From NCBI GenBank assembly GCA_016715205.1, contig JADKBC010000008.1, positions 124,001-188,000 of the forward strand: DNA of 64,000 bases, read 5' to 3'. Shown piece after piece: positions 27,359-35,922 of the stretch. How positions within the stretch are numbered: position 1 is the first letter of the stretch; each line of letters opens with the position of its first letter. Source of the DNA: Holophaga sp. (GTDB lineage: Bacteria; Acidobacteriota; Holophagae; Holophagales; Holophagaceae). The translations under genes were made by a program, and so were the position numbers. The notes under the pieces were generated by a model. That model worked only from the letters and a program-made list of their open reading frames with translations, did not search any database and was not told the origin of the DNA.

Positions 27359-28735
27359 ATGAAGTGCAATCGTCTTCTCCAGGCTGCCGTGATCATGGCT
27401 CTGGCCAGCGGGTCGATGTTCGCCCAGGACATCTTCGAATTCCACGGCTACATGCGCGCCGGGGTCGGCCGTTCCTCCAACGGCGGCGAGCAGGCAAGCT
27501 TCTACCTTCCAGGCGCGATCAATAATCCCTCCGGTGGTCCTGGCTATCGCCTAGGCAACGAGCAGGACAACTACATCGAATTGGCCATGGACGTTCGGGC
27601 CTACGAGAAGGGCACCTCCAGCTTCAAGCTGCATTTCCGCCCCACCTTCCGGCAGTGGAATGACGCCCGTGATGCCAGTGTGGACGCCGGCGGCAACGTC
27701 GATTTCTCGCATTCAGCAACCCAGAATCAGATGGTTTTCCTGCGGGAAGCCTGGGGTGAGGCCAATGGCGTGCTGGGTGATTCCGCCATGCTGAAGGATG
27801 CCACCCTGTGGGCTGGCCGCCGTTTCTACCAGCGCCACGATGTCCACATGATCGATTACTACTACTGGAACAACAGTGGCGATGGCGTGGGCCTCGAGAA
27901 TGTCAACGTGGGCCTTGGCAAGCTGAGCTATGCCTACATCCAGCAGGACCGAAACAACGTGGATGGTGGCTGGGGCGCTGGGCATTTCCCGGGCGCCGTT
28001 CAGACCGATGTTTTCAACTTCAACGGCAAGGTAGTGGTGGGTGCCCACGACCTTCGCTGGTCCGGCCTCTCGCCCTGGCAGGGCGCCTCGATCACCCTGG
28101 GCTTCCAGTACAACGAACCCAGCGTCCGCAAGAGCACGCCTCCTTCCGCTTCCAACAACAACGTTGGCCGTCGTTTCCACCTGGAATATCAGCAGTCCAA
28201 CATCTTGGGCGGCGATAACAAGATCTACATCACCAAGGGTGATGGCTCCACCTTCTGGAACTGGTACAACCCTGAAGTGAACACCAAGAACAACTGGTGG
28301 ATGGTGATGGACAACCTGTTCATCCAGCCCACCAAGCAGTTCGGCATGGGCGTGGTGGCGATCCATCGCGTGCAGAATGAAGATTCCAGCCAGCCCGGTC
28401 ACCGTGACATGGTCTGGAATTCCATTGGGGCTCGTCCTGTCTGGTTCTTCACCAAGCACATCAGCCTGGCTGCCGAAATTGGCTACGACCAGTTCAAGGT
28501 GAGTGGGGATGGTTCCGGCGCCGATGGCCAGAACCGCAGCATGCTGAAGAAGACCTTGGCCCTGCAGTTCAGCCCCCAGTCCAGCTGGTGGTCCCGTCCT
28601 GTGCTGCGCCTCTTTGTCACCCGGGCCAACTGGAACAAGTACGCCACCGCGTGGGGCACGCCCAGCGGCCTCGGCGTCTTCCAGAATTCTCAGGCTGGCA
28701 CTACGTTTGGTGCGCAGATCGAAGCCTGGTGGTAA
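27359..28735 (+). CDS. lamB: LamB-type maltoporin
   Basis: 458 residues. A signal peptide (to about residue 22, SMFAQ) is followed by FEFHGYMRAGVGRSSNGGEQ, the typical start of LamB beta-barrels, then WAGRRFYQRHDVHMIDYYYWNNSG, shared with maltoporins (quoted in part: GRRFYQRHDVHMID). The chain ends in an aromatic residue (AWW), as expected for BAM-assembled barrels. It would let maltodextrins cross the outer membrane. AGGAGG lies 7 bases before the ATG. A strong terminator follows immediately. Confidence 0.92.
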   Translation: MKCNRLLQAAVIMALASGSMFAQDIFEFHGYMRAGVGRSSNGGEQASFYLPGAINNPSGGPGYRLGNEQDNYIELAMDVRAYEKGTSSFKLHFRPTFRQWNDARDASVDAGGNVDFSHSATQNQMVFLREAWGEANGVLGDSAMLKDATLWAGRRFYQRHDVHMIDYYYWNNSGDGVGLENVNVGLGKLSYAYIQQDRNNVDGGWGAGHFPGAVQTDVFNFNGKVVVGAHDLRWSGLSPWQGASITLGFQYNEPSVRKSTPPSASNNNVGRRFHLEYQQSNILGGDNKIYITKGDGSTFWNWYNPEVNTKNNWWMVMDNLFIQPTKQFGMGVVAIHRVQNEDSSQPGHRDMVWNSIGARPVWFFTKHISLAAEIGYDQFKVSGDGSGADGQNRSMLKKTLALQFSPQSSWWSRPVLRLFVTRANWNKYATAWGTPSGLGVFQNSQAGTTFGAQIEAWW

Positions 28736-28746
28736 GTCGCACCTGC

Positions 28747-28795
28747 TGGAACGGTCCGCGCTTCGGGGCGGACCGTTCCAGGTTTGTTTTTGTTA
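28747..28795 (+). terminator. Strong Rho-independent terminator after lamB
   Basis: A perfect 13 bp stem (28747-28759 with 28768-28780) with an 8-base loop is followed by GGTTTGTTTTTGTT. The Shine-Dalgarno of the next gene starts at 28796, so the terminator separates lamB from the amylase and MalKEFG genes, or acts as a partial terminator that lowers their expression. Confidence 0.85.
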
Positions 28796-28805
28796 AGGAA
28801 GCCCT

Positions 28806-30479
28806 GTGAAGCTCCGTTCCGTTCTGACCACCGTCGCCCTGGTTCTTGCCGGGTTGGCGTGCCATGGTCCCAGTTCGGAGGCCAGCCGCTACCCGGTGGA
28901 TACCACGACCATCGCGCCCGGGCAGCAGTTGGAAAGCGCGCCGGGTTGGTATGCGGACGCGGTGATCTATCACATCTGGGTCAAGGCTTTCGCCGATGCC
29001 GCCTATCAGGACGGCATCGGCGACCTGCCTGGCATCCAAGGGAAATTGGATTACCTTCAAACCTTGGGTGTGAACACGCTCTGGCTGTCGCCGATTTTTG
29101 AGTGCGACTACAAGGGCGAGAACATGCACGGCTATGACACCACGGACTATTACGCCATCAATGACCGGTTCGGATCTCGGGCCGATCTGAAGGCGCTGAT
29201 TGATGCGGTGCACGCCAAGGGCATGCGCATTCTCTTCGACTTCGTGCCGAACCACACTTCCACCAAGCATCCCTGGTTCACCAATGCCGCCACCCGGGGC
29301 AGTTGGTACATCTGGAACGCCGGGCAGCCGGCCGGTTGGGGACTGCCCTGGGGCGGGGGCTCGCCGCAAAACGTGTGGAAGTCCGGCGCCAATGGCTATT
29401 TCTACACCTCCTTCAGCACCGAATCCCTGGCGGATCTCAACTTCTACAACCCGGCCGTGCAATCGGAGATGCGTCAGGTTCAGGCCTACTGGCTGGACCG
29501 CGGTTTCGATGGCATGCGCGTGGATGCGGTGCGCTACCTCTGCGAAACGGGCCCCGGCCAGCAAGCGGATCAGCCCGATACGCACACCCGACTGCAAGGT
29601 TTTCGCACCTTGATGGACGAATACAACAGCGGCGATCTGCATCCCCATCCCGCTGGCGATCCCTCGAAATACAGCAGCAAGGTGATGATCGCCGAAGCCT
29701 GGACCAACGATGCTTCCGGCGTTGCGCCCTACTACGGCAACGGCAGCAGCGAATTCCACATGTGTCTGGACTTCAGCGCGCCCTGGGCCATCTCCAACAC
29801 GATCTCGCAGGGTGATGCCACGCAGCTGACGTCGCTCTGGGATTTCGAGCAGCAGACGTACCCGGCAGGCTATCGCTCGGCCGTCTTCGACTCCAACCAC
29901 GACAATCTGATCTCGCGCCCAGGCACTCAGTACGGCGGTATCAAGGCCAAGATCATTCTGGCGGAAGCCCTCACGCTGCTATCCCCGGGCACGCCGATTC
30001 TCTACTACGGCAATGAAGTCGGCATGAGCGGCCAAAGCGGTACCGATCTCAATCTACGTCAGCCCATGGATTGGGCTGCGGTAAGCACTCAGACCGCCCA
30101 GCCCGATTCCATTCTCAGCTGGTGCAGGTATCTTCTCCAGGCCCGCAAGGCCTATCCGGCCCTTCGTGGCGGTTATGCCACGCTCTCCACCGATGTGGGC
30201 CCCACCAAGGCGCTTGCCTACCTGCGCCAGGCTGGTAATGAACGCATTCTGGTGGTGGCGAACCTCAGCGCCACTACCCAGACCGCGGTGGTGTCCGGGC
30301 TCACGAGCCATGGCGTGCCGTCTGATGGTCCGGTGCAGGCCATCCTGGGCGACCTCAAGGGCATCACGGCCCTGGGTGGAACCACGTACACCGCTGCCAG
30401 CATTCCTCCCTATGGCGTCCGCGTAATCTACGTGGCGGGGACCGGTTTTCAGACTACCCTTCACGGCGATCTTCCCTGA
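28806..30479 (+). CDS. GH13 alpha-amylase lipoprotein
   Basis: 557 residues from a GTG start 6 bases after AAGGA. The signal peptide ends in the lipobox LAGLAC, so it is probably lipid-anchored. GH13 catalytic residues are D240 (GMRVDAVRY), E297 (IAEAW) and D366 (SNHDN). The barrel start IYHIWVKAFADAAYQDGIGDL is of the amylase/trehalose-synthase-like GH13 type. It would hydrolyse alpha-glucans at the envelope to feed MalE. The exact product range cannot be predicted. Its start codon sits just past the lamB terminator, with no clear promoter in the short gap. Confidence 0.88.
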   Translation: MKLRSVLTTVALVLAGLACHGPSSEASRYPVDTTTIAPGQQLESAPGWYADAVIYHIWVKAFADAAYQDGIGDLPGIQGKLDYLQTLGVNTLWLSPIFECDYKGENMHGYDTTDYYAINDRFGSRADLKALIDAVHAKGMRILFDFVPNHTSTKHPWFTNAATRGSWYIWNAGQPAGWGLPWGGGSPQNVWKSGANGYFYTSFSTESLADLNFYNPAVQSEMRQVQAYWLDRGFDGMRVDAVRYLCETGPGQQADQPDTHTRLQGFRTLMDEYNSGDLHPHPAGDPSKYSSKVMIAEAWTNDASGVAPYYGNGSSEFHMCLDFSAPWAISNTISQGDATQLTSLWDFEQQTYPAGYRSAVFDSNHDNLISRPGTQYGGIKAKIILAEALTLLSPGTPILYYGNEVGMSGQSGTDLNLRQPMDWAAVSTQTAQPDSILSWCRYLLQARKAYPALRGGYATLSTDVGPTKALAYLRQAGNERILVVANLSATTQTAVVSGLTSHGVPSDGPVQAILGDLKGITALGGTTYTAASIPPYGVRVIYVAGTGFQTTLHGDLP

Positions 30480-30509
30480 TCTTTTCCACCCCTTCCTGGA
30501 CCTTTCCCC

Positions 30510-31607
30510 ATGGCCAACCTTCAGTTCAAAGCCCTGCGCAAGTCCTTTGGAGAATCGGAGATCCTTCACGGGATCGATCTCGAGATTCAGGACGGTGAAT
30601 TCATCGTGTTCGTGGGGCCTTCCGGCTGCGGAAAATCCACCCTTCTTCGCTGCATCGCAGGGTTAGAAGAAATCACCAGCGGGGAATTGTTCATCGGCGG
30701 CAAGCCCATGAATGACGTGCCTCCTGCGAAGCGCGGCATCGCCATGGTGTTCCAGAGCTACGCCCTCTATCCCCACATGACCGTGGCCGAGAACATGGCC
30801 TTTGGTCTGAAACTGGCTGGCCATTCGAAACCGGAGGTGGCAGCGGCCGTTCAACGGGCCGCCGAAATCCTCCAGATCGAATCCCTGCTAGATCGCCGCC
30901 CTAAGGCGCTGTCGGGGGGACAGCGCCAGCGGGTGGCGATCGGCAGGGCCATTGTTCGCAAGCCCGGCGTGTTCCTCTTCGACGAACCACTATCCAACCT
31001 GGATGCGGGCCTGCGGGTGCAGATGCGGGTGGAGCTGGCTCGGCTGCACAAGGATCTGGCCACCACCATGGTGTACGTGACGCACGATCAGGTGGAGGCC
31101 ATGACCCTGGCCAACCGCATCGTGGTCATCAATCAGGGCCGCATCGAGCAGGTGGGTGCGCCACTGGAGCTGTACCACCAGCCTGCCAACCGCTTTGTGG
31201 CGAGTTTCATCGGCTCGCCCAAAATGAATTTCCTCCCCTGCCACCTCGTGTCGGCCACTGAAACCGGGGCCCGGGTGCGGCTGGAGGATGGCACGGTTCT
31301 GGCCGCAGGTGCGGATGCGCGCGGGTTGGCCGAAGGCACGGCACTCACCCTGGGCATCCGCCCAGAGCGCCTGCTGGCGGAAACCGCCGCAGGAGAAGGC
31401 ACTGCCAAAACTTCCGTCATCGTGGCCGAGCACCTGGGCGATACGGTGTTCCTGTACGTCCAATCGCCGGGGGGTACCGGACAGCTGACCGTCAAGGCCC
31501 AGCCGGAAAATCCCCTCCGCACCGGGGACGAAACCCATCTCCGCTTCCCGGCCAAGCATTGCCTGCTCTTTGGACCGGATGAAAAAACCCTGCCCCGTCT
31601 TTTGTAG
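30510..31607 (+). CDS. malK: MalK/UgpC-type sugar ABC transporter ATPase
   Basis: 365 residues. Walker A GPSGCGKST is at 36-44, the Q-loop in VFQSYALYPHMTV, the signature LSGGQRQR and Walker B FLFDEPLSNLD follow, with the C-terminal OB-fold (TOBE) regulatory domain of MalK proteins (about 235-365). It would energise maltodextrin import by MalEFG from the cytoplasmic face. It lies 30 bases after the amylase gene and 51 before malE. There is no good Shine-Dalgarno, so translational coupling to the amylase gene is possible. Confidence 0.92.
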   Translation: MANLQFKALRKSFGESEILHGIDLEIQDGEFIVFVGPSGCGKSTLLRCIAGLEEITSGELFIGGKPMNDVPPAKRGIAMVFQSYALYPHMTVAENMAFGLKLAGHSKPEVAAAVQRAAEILQIESLLDRRPKALSGGQRQRVAIGRAIVRKPGVFLFDEPLSNLDAGLRVQMRVELARLHKDLATTMVYVTHDQVEAMTLANRIVVINQGRIEQVGAPLELYHQPANRFVASFIGSPKMNFLPCHLVSATETGARVRLEDGTVLAAGADARGLAEGTALTLGIRPERLLAETAAGEGTAKTSVIVAEHLGDTVFLYVQSPGGTGQLTVKAQPENPLRTGDETHLRFPAKHCLLFGPDEKTLPRLL

Positions 31608-31658
31608 TACCACCACCCGTTCAACTGGGCCCCTGGGCCATCCCAAAAGGAGTCAGAC

Positions 31659-32864
31659 GTGAGCCATTCCTCCCATCTTCGCAAACTGGCGACCACCGCT
31701 GCCATGGTCCTGGTCGCAGGCACCTGCACCTTGCTGCAGGGTGCCGAAAAGGGCAAGCTGCTCATCTGGATCAACGGCGACAAGGGCTATAACGGCCTGC
31801 AGAAGGTGGGCGACGAGTTCACCAAGAAGACCGGCATCAAGGTGGTTGTTGAGCATCCTGAAGATGCTCCCGGTAAATTCCAGCAGGCTGCCGAAGAGGG
31901 CAAGGGGCCTGATATCTGGATGTGGGCCCATGACCGGGTGGGCGAGTGGGCCGAGAGCGGCGTCATCAATGCCGTGACCCCTGGCAAGAAGATCAAGGAC
32001 GATATCGAACCAACCTCTTGGCAGGCCTTCACCATCAAGGGCAAGGTGTGGGCGTACCCCGTGGCCATCGAAGCGGTATCGCTCATCTACAACAAGGATC
32101 TGGTAAAGACGCCGCCCAAAACCTTTGAAGAGATTTTTGCCCTGGACAAAAAACTGGCTGCCAAGGGCAAGAAGGCCATCCTGTGGGATTACACCAACAC
32201 GTACTTCACCATGCCCATGCTGGCGGCCAATGGCGGCTATGCCTTCAAGATGAAGGCCGATGGCACCTACGATGCCAAGGACACGGGCGTGAACAACGCC
32301 GGCGCCCTGAAGGGTGCGGAAATGCTCACCAAGCTTGTGAACGAAGGGGTGATGCCCAAGGGCGCCACCTACGCCGATATGGAAGCAGGCATGGCGCAGG
32401 GCAAGTTGGCCATGATGATCAGCGGCCCCTGGGCCTGGGACAACCTCAAGAAGGCCAAAGTCAATTTCGGGGTGGCCAAGATTCCCAGTGTGAACGGCAA
32501 GGCCGCGTCCCCCTTTGTGGGCTACCTGGGCGCCATGATCACCAAGGCCGCTTCCGGCGTGGGCAATGTGGACATCGCCCGTGAGTTCATCGAGAACCAC
32601 ATGCTGAGCCTGAAGGGCCTCGAGACCATCAATGCGGATGTGGCCATCGGCACCCCCGCCAGCAAGGCTGCCTTCGCCAAGATGAAGACCGACCCCTTCA
32701 TTCAGGTGTCCATGGCCAGTGCCAAGGACGGTGTGGTCATGCCCAACAACCCGCAGATGGGCCGTTTCTGGGCTGCCATGGTCTCCGCCCTGAACAACAT
32801 GACCGAAGGTCGCCAGTCGCCCAAGGAAGCCCTGGACGCTGCCGCCAAACGCATCCTGAAGTAG
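31659..32864 (+). CDS. malE: MalE, periplasmic maltose/maltodextrin-binding protein
   Basis: 401 residues from a GTG start 6 bases after AAGGAG. The signal peptide runs to about residue 29. The mature N-terminus KLLIWINGDKGYNGL and the segment GPDIWMWAHDRVGEWAESG are nearly those of E. coli MalE as I remember it; the length is also the same class. It captures maltodextrins in the periplasm for MalFGK. A 15 bp hairpin follows the stop codon, as in the E. coli malE-malF gap. The enterobacterial likeness is notable for this genome. Confidence 0.96.
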   Translation: MSHSSHLRKLATTAAMVLVAGTCTLLQGAEKGKLLIWINGDKGYNGLQKVGDEFTKKTGIKVVVEHPEDAPGKFQQAAEEGKGPDIWMWAHDRVGEWAESGVINAVTPGKKIKDDIEPTSWQAFTIKGKVWAYPVAIEAVSLIYNKDLVKTPPKTFEEIFALDKKLAAKGKKAILWDYTNTYFTMPMLAANGGYAFKMKADGTYDAKDTGVNNAGALKGAEMLTKLVNEGVMPKGATYADMEAGMAQGKLAMMISGPWAWDNLKKAKVNFGVAKIPSVNGKAASPFVGYLGAMITKAASGVGNVDIAREFIENHMLSLKGLETINADVAIGTPASKAAFAKMKTDPFIQVSMASAKDGVVMPNNPQMGRFWAAMVSALNNMTEGRQSPKEALDAAAKRILK

Positions 32865-32871
32865 CGCAACA

Positions 32872-32905
32872 CCGGAGAGGGCGGGCCTGCGCCCGCCCTC
32901 TCCGG
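32872..32905 (+). promoter_or_regulatory. Intercistronic malE-malF hairpin
   Basis: A perfect 15 bp GC-rich stem (32872-32886 with 32891-32905) with a CTGC loop starts 7 bases after the malE stop. No T run follows, so it is more likely an mRNA-stabilising or processing element that raises malE over malF than a terminator. Confidence 0.8.
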
Positions 32906-32937
32906 GCTCCGCAGCACCTCTGATCTGGATCCGCCCC

Positions 32938-34467
32938 ATGAGCATGCCCCAGGCCTTCAAGCGCTTCTTCCACCCCGCCCTGATGATTCTCCTGGGCCTA
33001 GTGGGGCTCTACATCGTCACCCTGGTCTATGCCACGGGCGAGAGCCTGCTGGCCTGCGTGATGCTGGTGACCCTGGCCTGCTTCATCTGGATTTACAGCT
33101 CGCCCAAAACCTATGCCTATCGGTATCTGTTTCCGGGCATCGGCGCGGCCTTGATCTTTGTGGTGTTCCCGATGCTCTACACCGTGCGCATCGGGTTTAC
33201 CAACTACAGTTCCAAGAATCTGCTGACCTTCGCCCGGGCCACCAACTACCTGTTGGAGGAAACCTACCGCGCGGAAGGTGCTACCTACAATTCCACCCTG
33301 GTGGCTGAAGGCAGTCATTGGCGACTGCGGCTGGAGGATGCCGATACTGGGGCAGCCTTCGTTTCAGATCCATTGGTGCTGGACCCGGGAAAACCCCAGA
33401 CCCTGAAACCTCAGCCGTTGACCGCGCCGTTGCCAGGCGAAGAAATGCCCATGAAGGACCTGATCGAGCATCAGAGTTTCCTTAAGGGCCTGACGGTGCT
33501 GATGCCCGATGGTGGGCAGATCCGCATGACTGGCTTGCGGGAATTCGCGCCCTCACGCATGCAGTACACCCGCAATCCGGATGGCAGTCTCACCAACAAC
33601 CAGGATCACAGCGTGATCCGCCCCAATCCCAAGTCGGGTTTCTACGAAACCTCGGGAGGGGAAAAGGTGCAGCCGGGGTTCCAGGTGGATATCGGCTGGA
33701 AGCACTACGTGGACATCCTCAAGGATCCAGGTGTGCGGGAGCCCTTCGGTCAGATATTCCTGTGGACCATCACCTTCGCGGCGCTCTCGGTAATGTTCAC
33801 GGTCAGTCTGGGCATGGTGCTGGCCGTGCTGCTGAACTGGGAATCCCTGCGCTTCCGCAGTGTGTATCGCCTGCTGCTCTTTCTGCCCTACGCCATCCCC
33901 GGCTTCATTTCGATCCTGGTGTTCAAGGGCCTTTTCAACAACAACCTGGGCGAGATCAACATCGTCCTGGGCAACCTCTTCGGCATCAAGCCCGCCTGGT
34001 TCTCGGATCCGTTCCTCGCCAAGACCATGATCCTCATCGTCAATACTTGGCTGGGTTTCCCCTACATGATGGTGGTCTGCATGGGCCTCATCAAGGCGAT
34101 CCCGCAGGATCTCTATGAAGCTTCGGCCGTGGCCGGAGCTGGGCCGCTCACCAACTTCTTCAAGATCACCATGCCGCTCATCATCAAGCCGCTGACACCG
34201 CTGTTGATTTCCTCCTTTGCCTTCAACTTCAACAACATGGTGCTCATCAGCCTGTTGACGGGTGGTCGACCCGACATCCTGAACACCAGCCTGCCTGCGG
34301 GTACCACCGATATTCTGGCCACCTTCACCTACCGCATTGCCTTCGAGGATTCGGGCCAGCAGTTTGGCTTGGCAGCGGCCATTTCCGCGCTGATTTTCCT
34401 CATGGTGGCGGCCATATCCTTCGTGCAGATCCGTGCCACGAAGATCACCAACGACGACAAGCGCTGA
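32938..34467 (+). CDS. malF: MalF, maltose ABC transporter permease
   Basis: 509 residues, close to E. coli MalF (514). Three N-terminal membrane helices precede a large periplasmic loop (about 86-272), the P2 loop that contacts MalE in enterobacterial MalF and is absent from most other MalF-type permeases. The permease domain follows, with the EAA loop around LYEASAVAGAGPLTNF. It forms the translocation channel with MalG. Its ribosome-binding site is poor, consistent with lower expression than malE. It precedes malG by 12 bases. Confidence 0.95.
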   Translation: MSMPQAFKRFFHPALMILLGLVGLYIVTLVYATGESLLACVMLVTLACFIWIYSSPKTYAYRYLFPGIGAALIFVVFPMLYTVRIGFTNYSSKNLLTFARATNYLLEETYRAEGATYNSTLVAEGSHWRLRLEDADTGAAFVSDPLVLDPGKPQTLKPQPLTAPLPGEEMPMKDLIEHQSFLKGLTVLMPDGGQIRMTGLREFAPSRMQYTRNPDGSLTNNQDHSVIRPNPKSGFYETSGGEKVQPGFQVDIGWKHYVDILKDPGVREPFGQIFLWTITFAALSVMFTVSLGMVLAVLLNWESLRFRSVYRLLLFLPYAIPGFISILVFKGLFNNNLGEINIVLGNLFGIKPAWFSDPFLAKTMILIVNTWLGFPYMMVVCMGLIKAIPQDLYEASAVAGAGPLTNFFKITMPLIIKPLTPLLISSFAFNFNNMVLISLLTGGRPDILNTSLPAGTTDILATFTYRIAFEDSGQQFGLAAAISALIFLMVAAISFVQIRATKITNDDKR

Positions 34468-34479
34468 GAGGAGGAAGCC

Positions 34480-35370
34480 ATGGCCATCGTCATCGACAAA
34501 TCCCAGCGCTGGCGCGGATTTGCCGCCCACCTGTTTCTCATTGCCCTCTGTGTGCTGGTGATGTTCCCGCTCCTGATGGTGATTTCCATCTCCCTGCGGC
34601 CTGGCAATTTCGCCACAGGCAAACTGATTCCTGAAACCATCAGCCTGGAACACTGGCGCTTCGCCCTGGGCATTCCCTCTCTGGGACCCGATGGCCAGAT
34701 GATCAAGCCTGACCTGCCCGTGCTGCTCTGGCTCTGGAATTCCGTGAAGGTGGCGACCATTTCCGCCACGGTGGCCCTGTTTCTTTCCACGACGGCGGCC
34801 TATGCCTTCGCACGCATGAAGTTCGTGGGCAAGAAGGCGGCCCTCATGGGCCTGATGCTCATGCAGATGTTTCCCACGGTGCTGGCCCTGGTGGCGATCC
34901 ACGCCATCTTCTCCCGCATCGGACATGTCTTCCCGATCTTTGGGGTGGATAGCCATTGGGCTCTGGTACTGGCCTATTCGGGTGGCATTGCCCTGCATAT
35001 CTGGACCATCAAGGGGTTCTACGAAACCATTCCCGCCGAGATTGAAGAGGCAGCCACCGTGGATGGCGCCACGCCCTGGCAGGCCTTCTGGCGGGTGCTG
35101 CTGCCCATGTCCTTGCCCATCCTGATGGTGATATTCCTGCTGGCCTTCATCGGCGCCATCATCGAATATCCCCAGGCTTCCATCCTGCTGCGGAGCCAGG
35201 ACAAACTCACCATGGCCGCGGGCATGAAGCAGTTCCTTTACGCCCAGAAATACCTCTGGGGCGACTTTGCCGCGGCGGCCATTCTCTCGGGCCTGCCCAT
35301 TTCCATCGTCTTCATCCTCGCCCAGCGCTGGATGATTTCCGGCCTTACTTCCGGCGCCAACAAGGGCTAG
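34480..35370 (+). CDS. malG: MalG, maltose ABC transporter permease
   Basis: 296 residues, the same length as E. coli MalG. The pattern FPLLMVISISLRPGNFATG, the LWLWNSVKVA stretch and the EAA loop IEEAATVDGATPWQAFW are as in enterobacterial MalG. It pairs with MalF in the inner membrane. A strong GAGGAGG lies before the ATG. It is the last gene of the transporter set and is followed by the CBM41 protein gene, 53 bases on. Confidence 0.96.
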   Translation: MAIVIDKSQRWRGFAAHLFLIALCVLVMFPLLMVISISLRPGNFATGKLIPETISLEHWRFALGIPSLGPDGQMIKPDLPVLLWLWNSVKVATISATVALFLSTTAAYAFARMKFVGKKAALMGLMLMQMFPTVLALVAIHAIFSRIGHVFPIFGVDSHWALVLAYSGGIALHIWTIKGFYETIPAEIEEAATVDGATPWQAFWRVLLPMSLPILMVIFLLAFIGAIIEYPQASILLRSQDKLTMAAGMKQFLYAQKYLWGDFAAAAILSGLPISIVFILAQRWMISGLTSGANKG

Positions 35371-35422
35371 TTTTTCTCACCTGAGGGCCGACGCCCTCCC
35401 TTTCACCTCCAAGGAGTCACGC

Positions 35423-35854
35423 ATGAGTTTCCGCTCGACCCTTCTCAAGGCCGTCGCTGTGATCGGCCTCGCCCTCACCCCCGTCATCGCCGCGCCCCCC
35501 GAGGGCAAGATCGAGATCAACTACCATCGCTGCGATGGGATCTATGCCAAGTGGGGTGTGCATCTCTGGAAGAGCCCCAACATGCCGTTGCCCGACATCG
35601 AATGGCCCAACCCCATGATGCCCACCGGCACCAACGACTTCGGTGTCTTCTGGCACGCGGACCTGGAAGAGTTCAAGACCGGTTCCAAGGCCCAGGTGAA
35701 CTACATCATCCACAAGGGCGATATCAAGGAACAGGGCGCCAAGGACATGGCCTTCGACGGCAACGGCCACAAGGCGATCTGGGTGGTGAACAATGACCGC
35801 GCCATCTACTTCTCTAAAGAAGAAGCCATGAAGGATCACGTCTGCAAGAAGTAG
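35423..35854 (+). CDS. Stand-alone secreted CBM41 (pullulanase-associated) domain protein
   Basis: 143 residues: a signal peptide (to about residue 24) and one domain. The domain has the CBM41 pattern: INYHRCDGIYAKWGVHLW (W44, W49), FGVFWHADL, then NYIIHKGD at 93-100 and AIWVVNND (W120). CBM41 normally sits at the N-terminus of pullulanases and binds alpha-glucans; here it is a protein on its own, with no catalytic domain in frame. C37 and C141 might form a disulfide. AAGGAG precedes the ATG. It may be a periplasmic glucan-binding accessory protein for the Mal system. No signs of a frameshift into a larger gene: a hairpin and a new gene follow. Confidence 0.78.
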   Translation: MSFRSTLLKAVAVIGLALTPVIAAPPEGKIEINYHRCDGIYAKWGVHLWKSPNMPLPDIEWPNPMMPTGTNDFGVFWHADLEEFKTGSKAQVNYIIHKGDIKEQGAKDMAFDGNGHKAIWVVNNDRAIYFSKEEAMKDHVCKK

Positions 35855-35860
35855 GTTGAG

Positions 35861-35896
35861 GTGCGCCCCCGGGAACTCAGACTCCCGGGGGCGCAC
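35861..35896 (+). terminator. Hairpin after the CBM41 gene
   Basis: A perfect 14 bp stem (35861-35874 with 35883-35896) around an 8-base loop. Only TGTTTG follows, so termination is probably partial; malS begins 26 bases later. Confidence 0.6.
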
Positions 35897-35922
35897 TGTT
35901 TGCCGTCATTTCGAGGTTGCCC

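Noticed and set aside
33553..34998. Long minus-strand frame opposite malF/malG (481 codons)
   Set aside because: Mirror frame of two clear permeases; low-complexity His/Asp/Gly composition.
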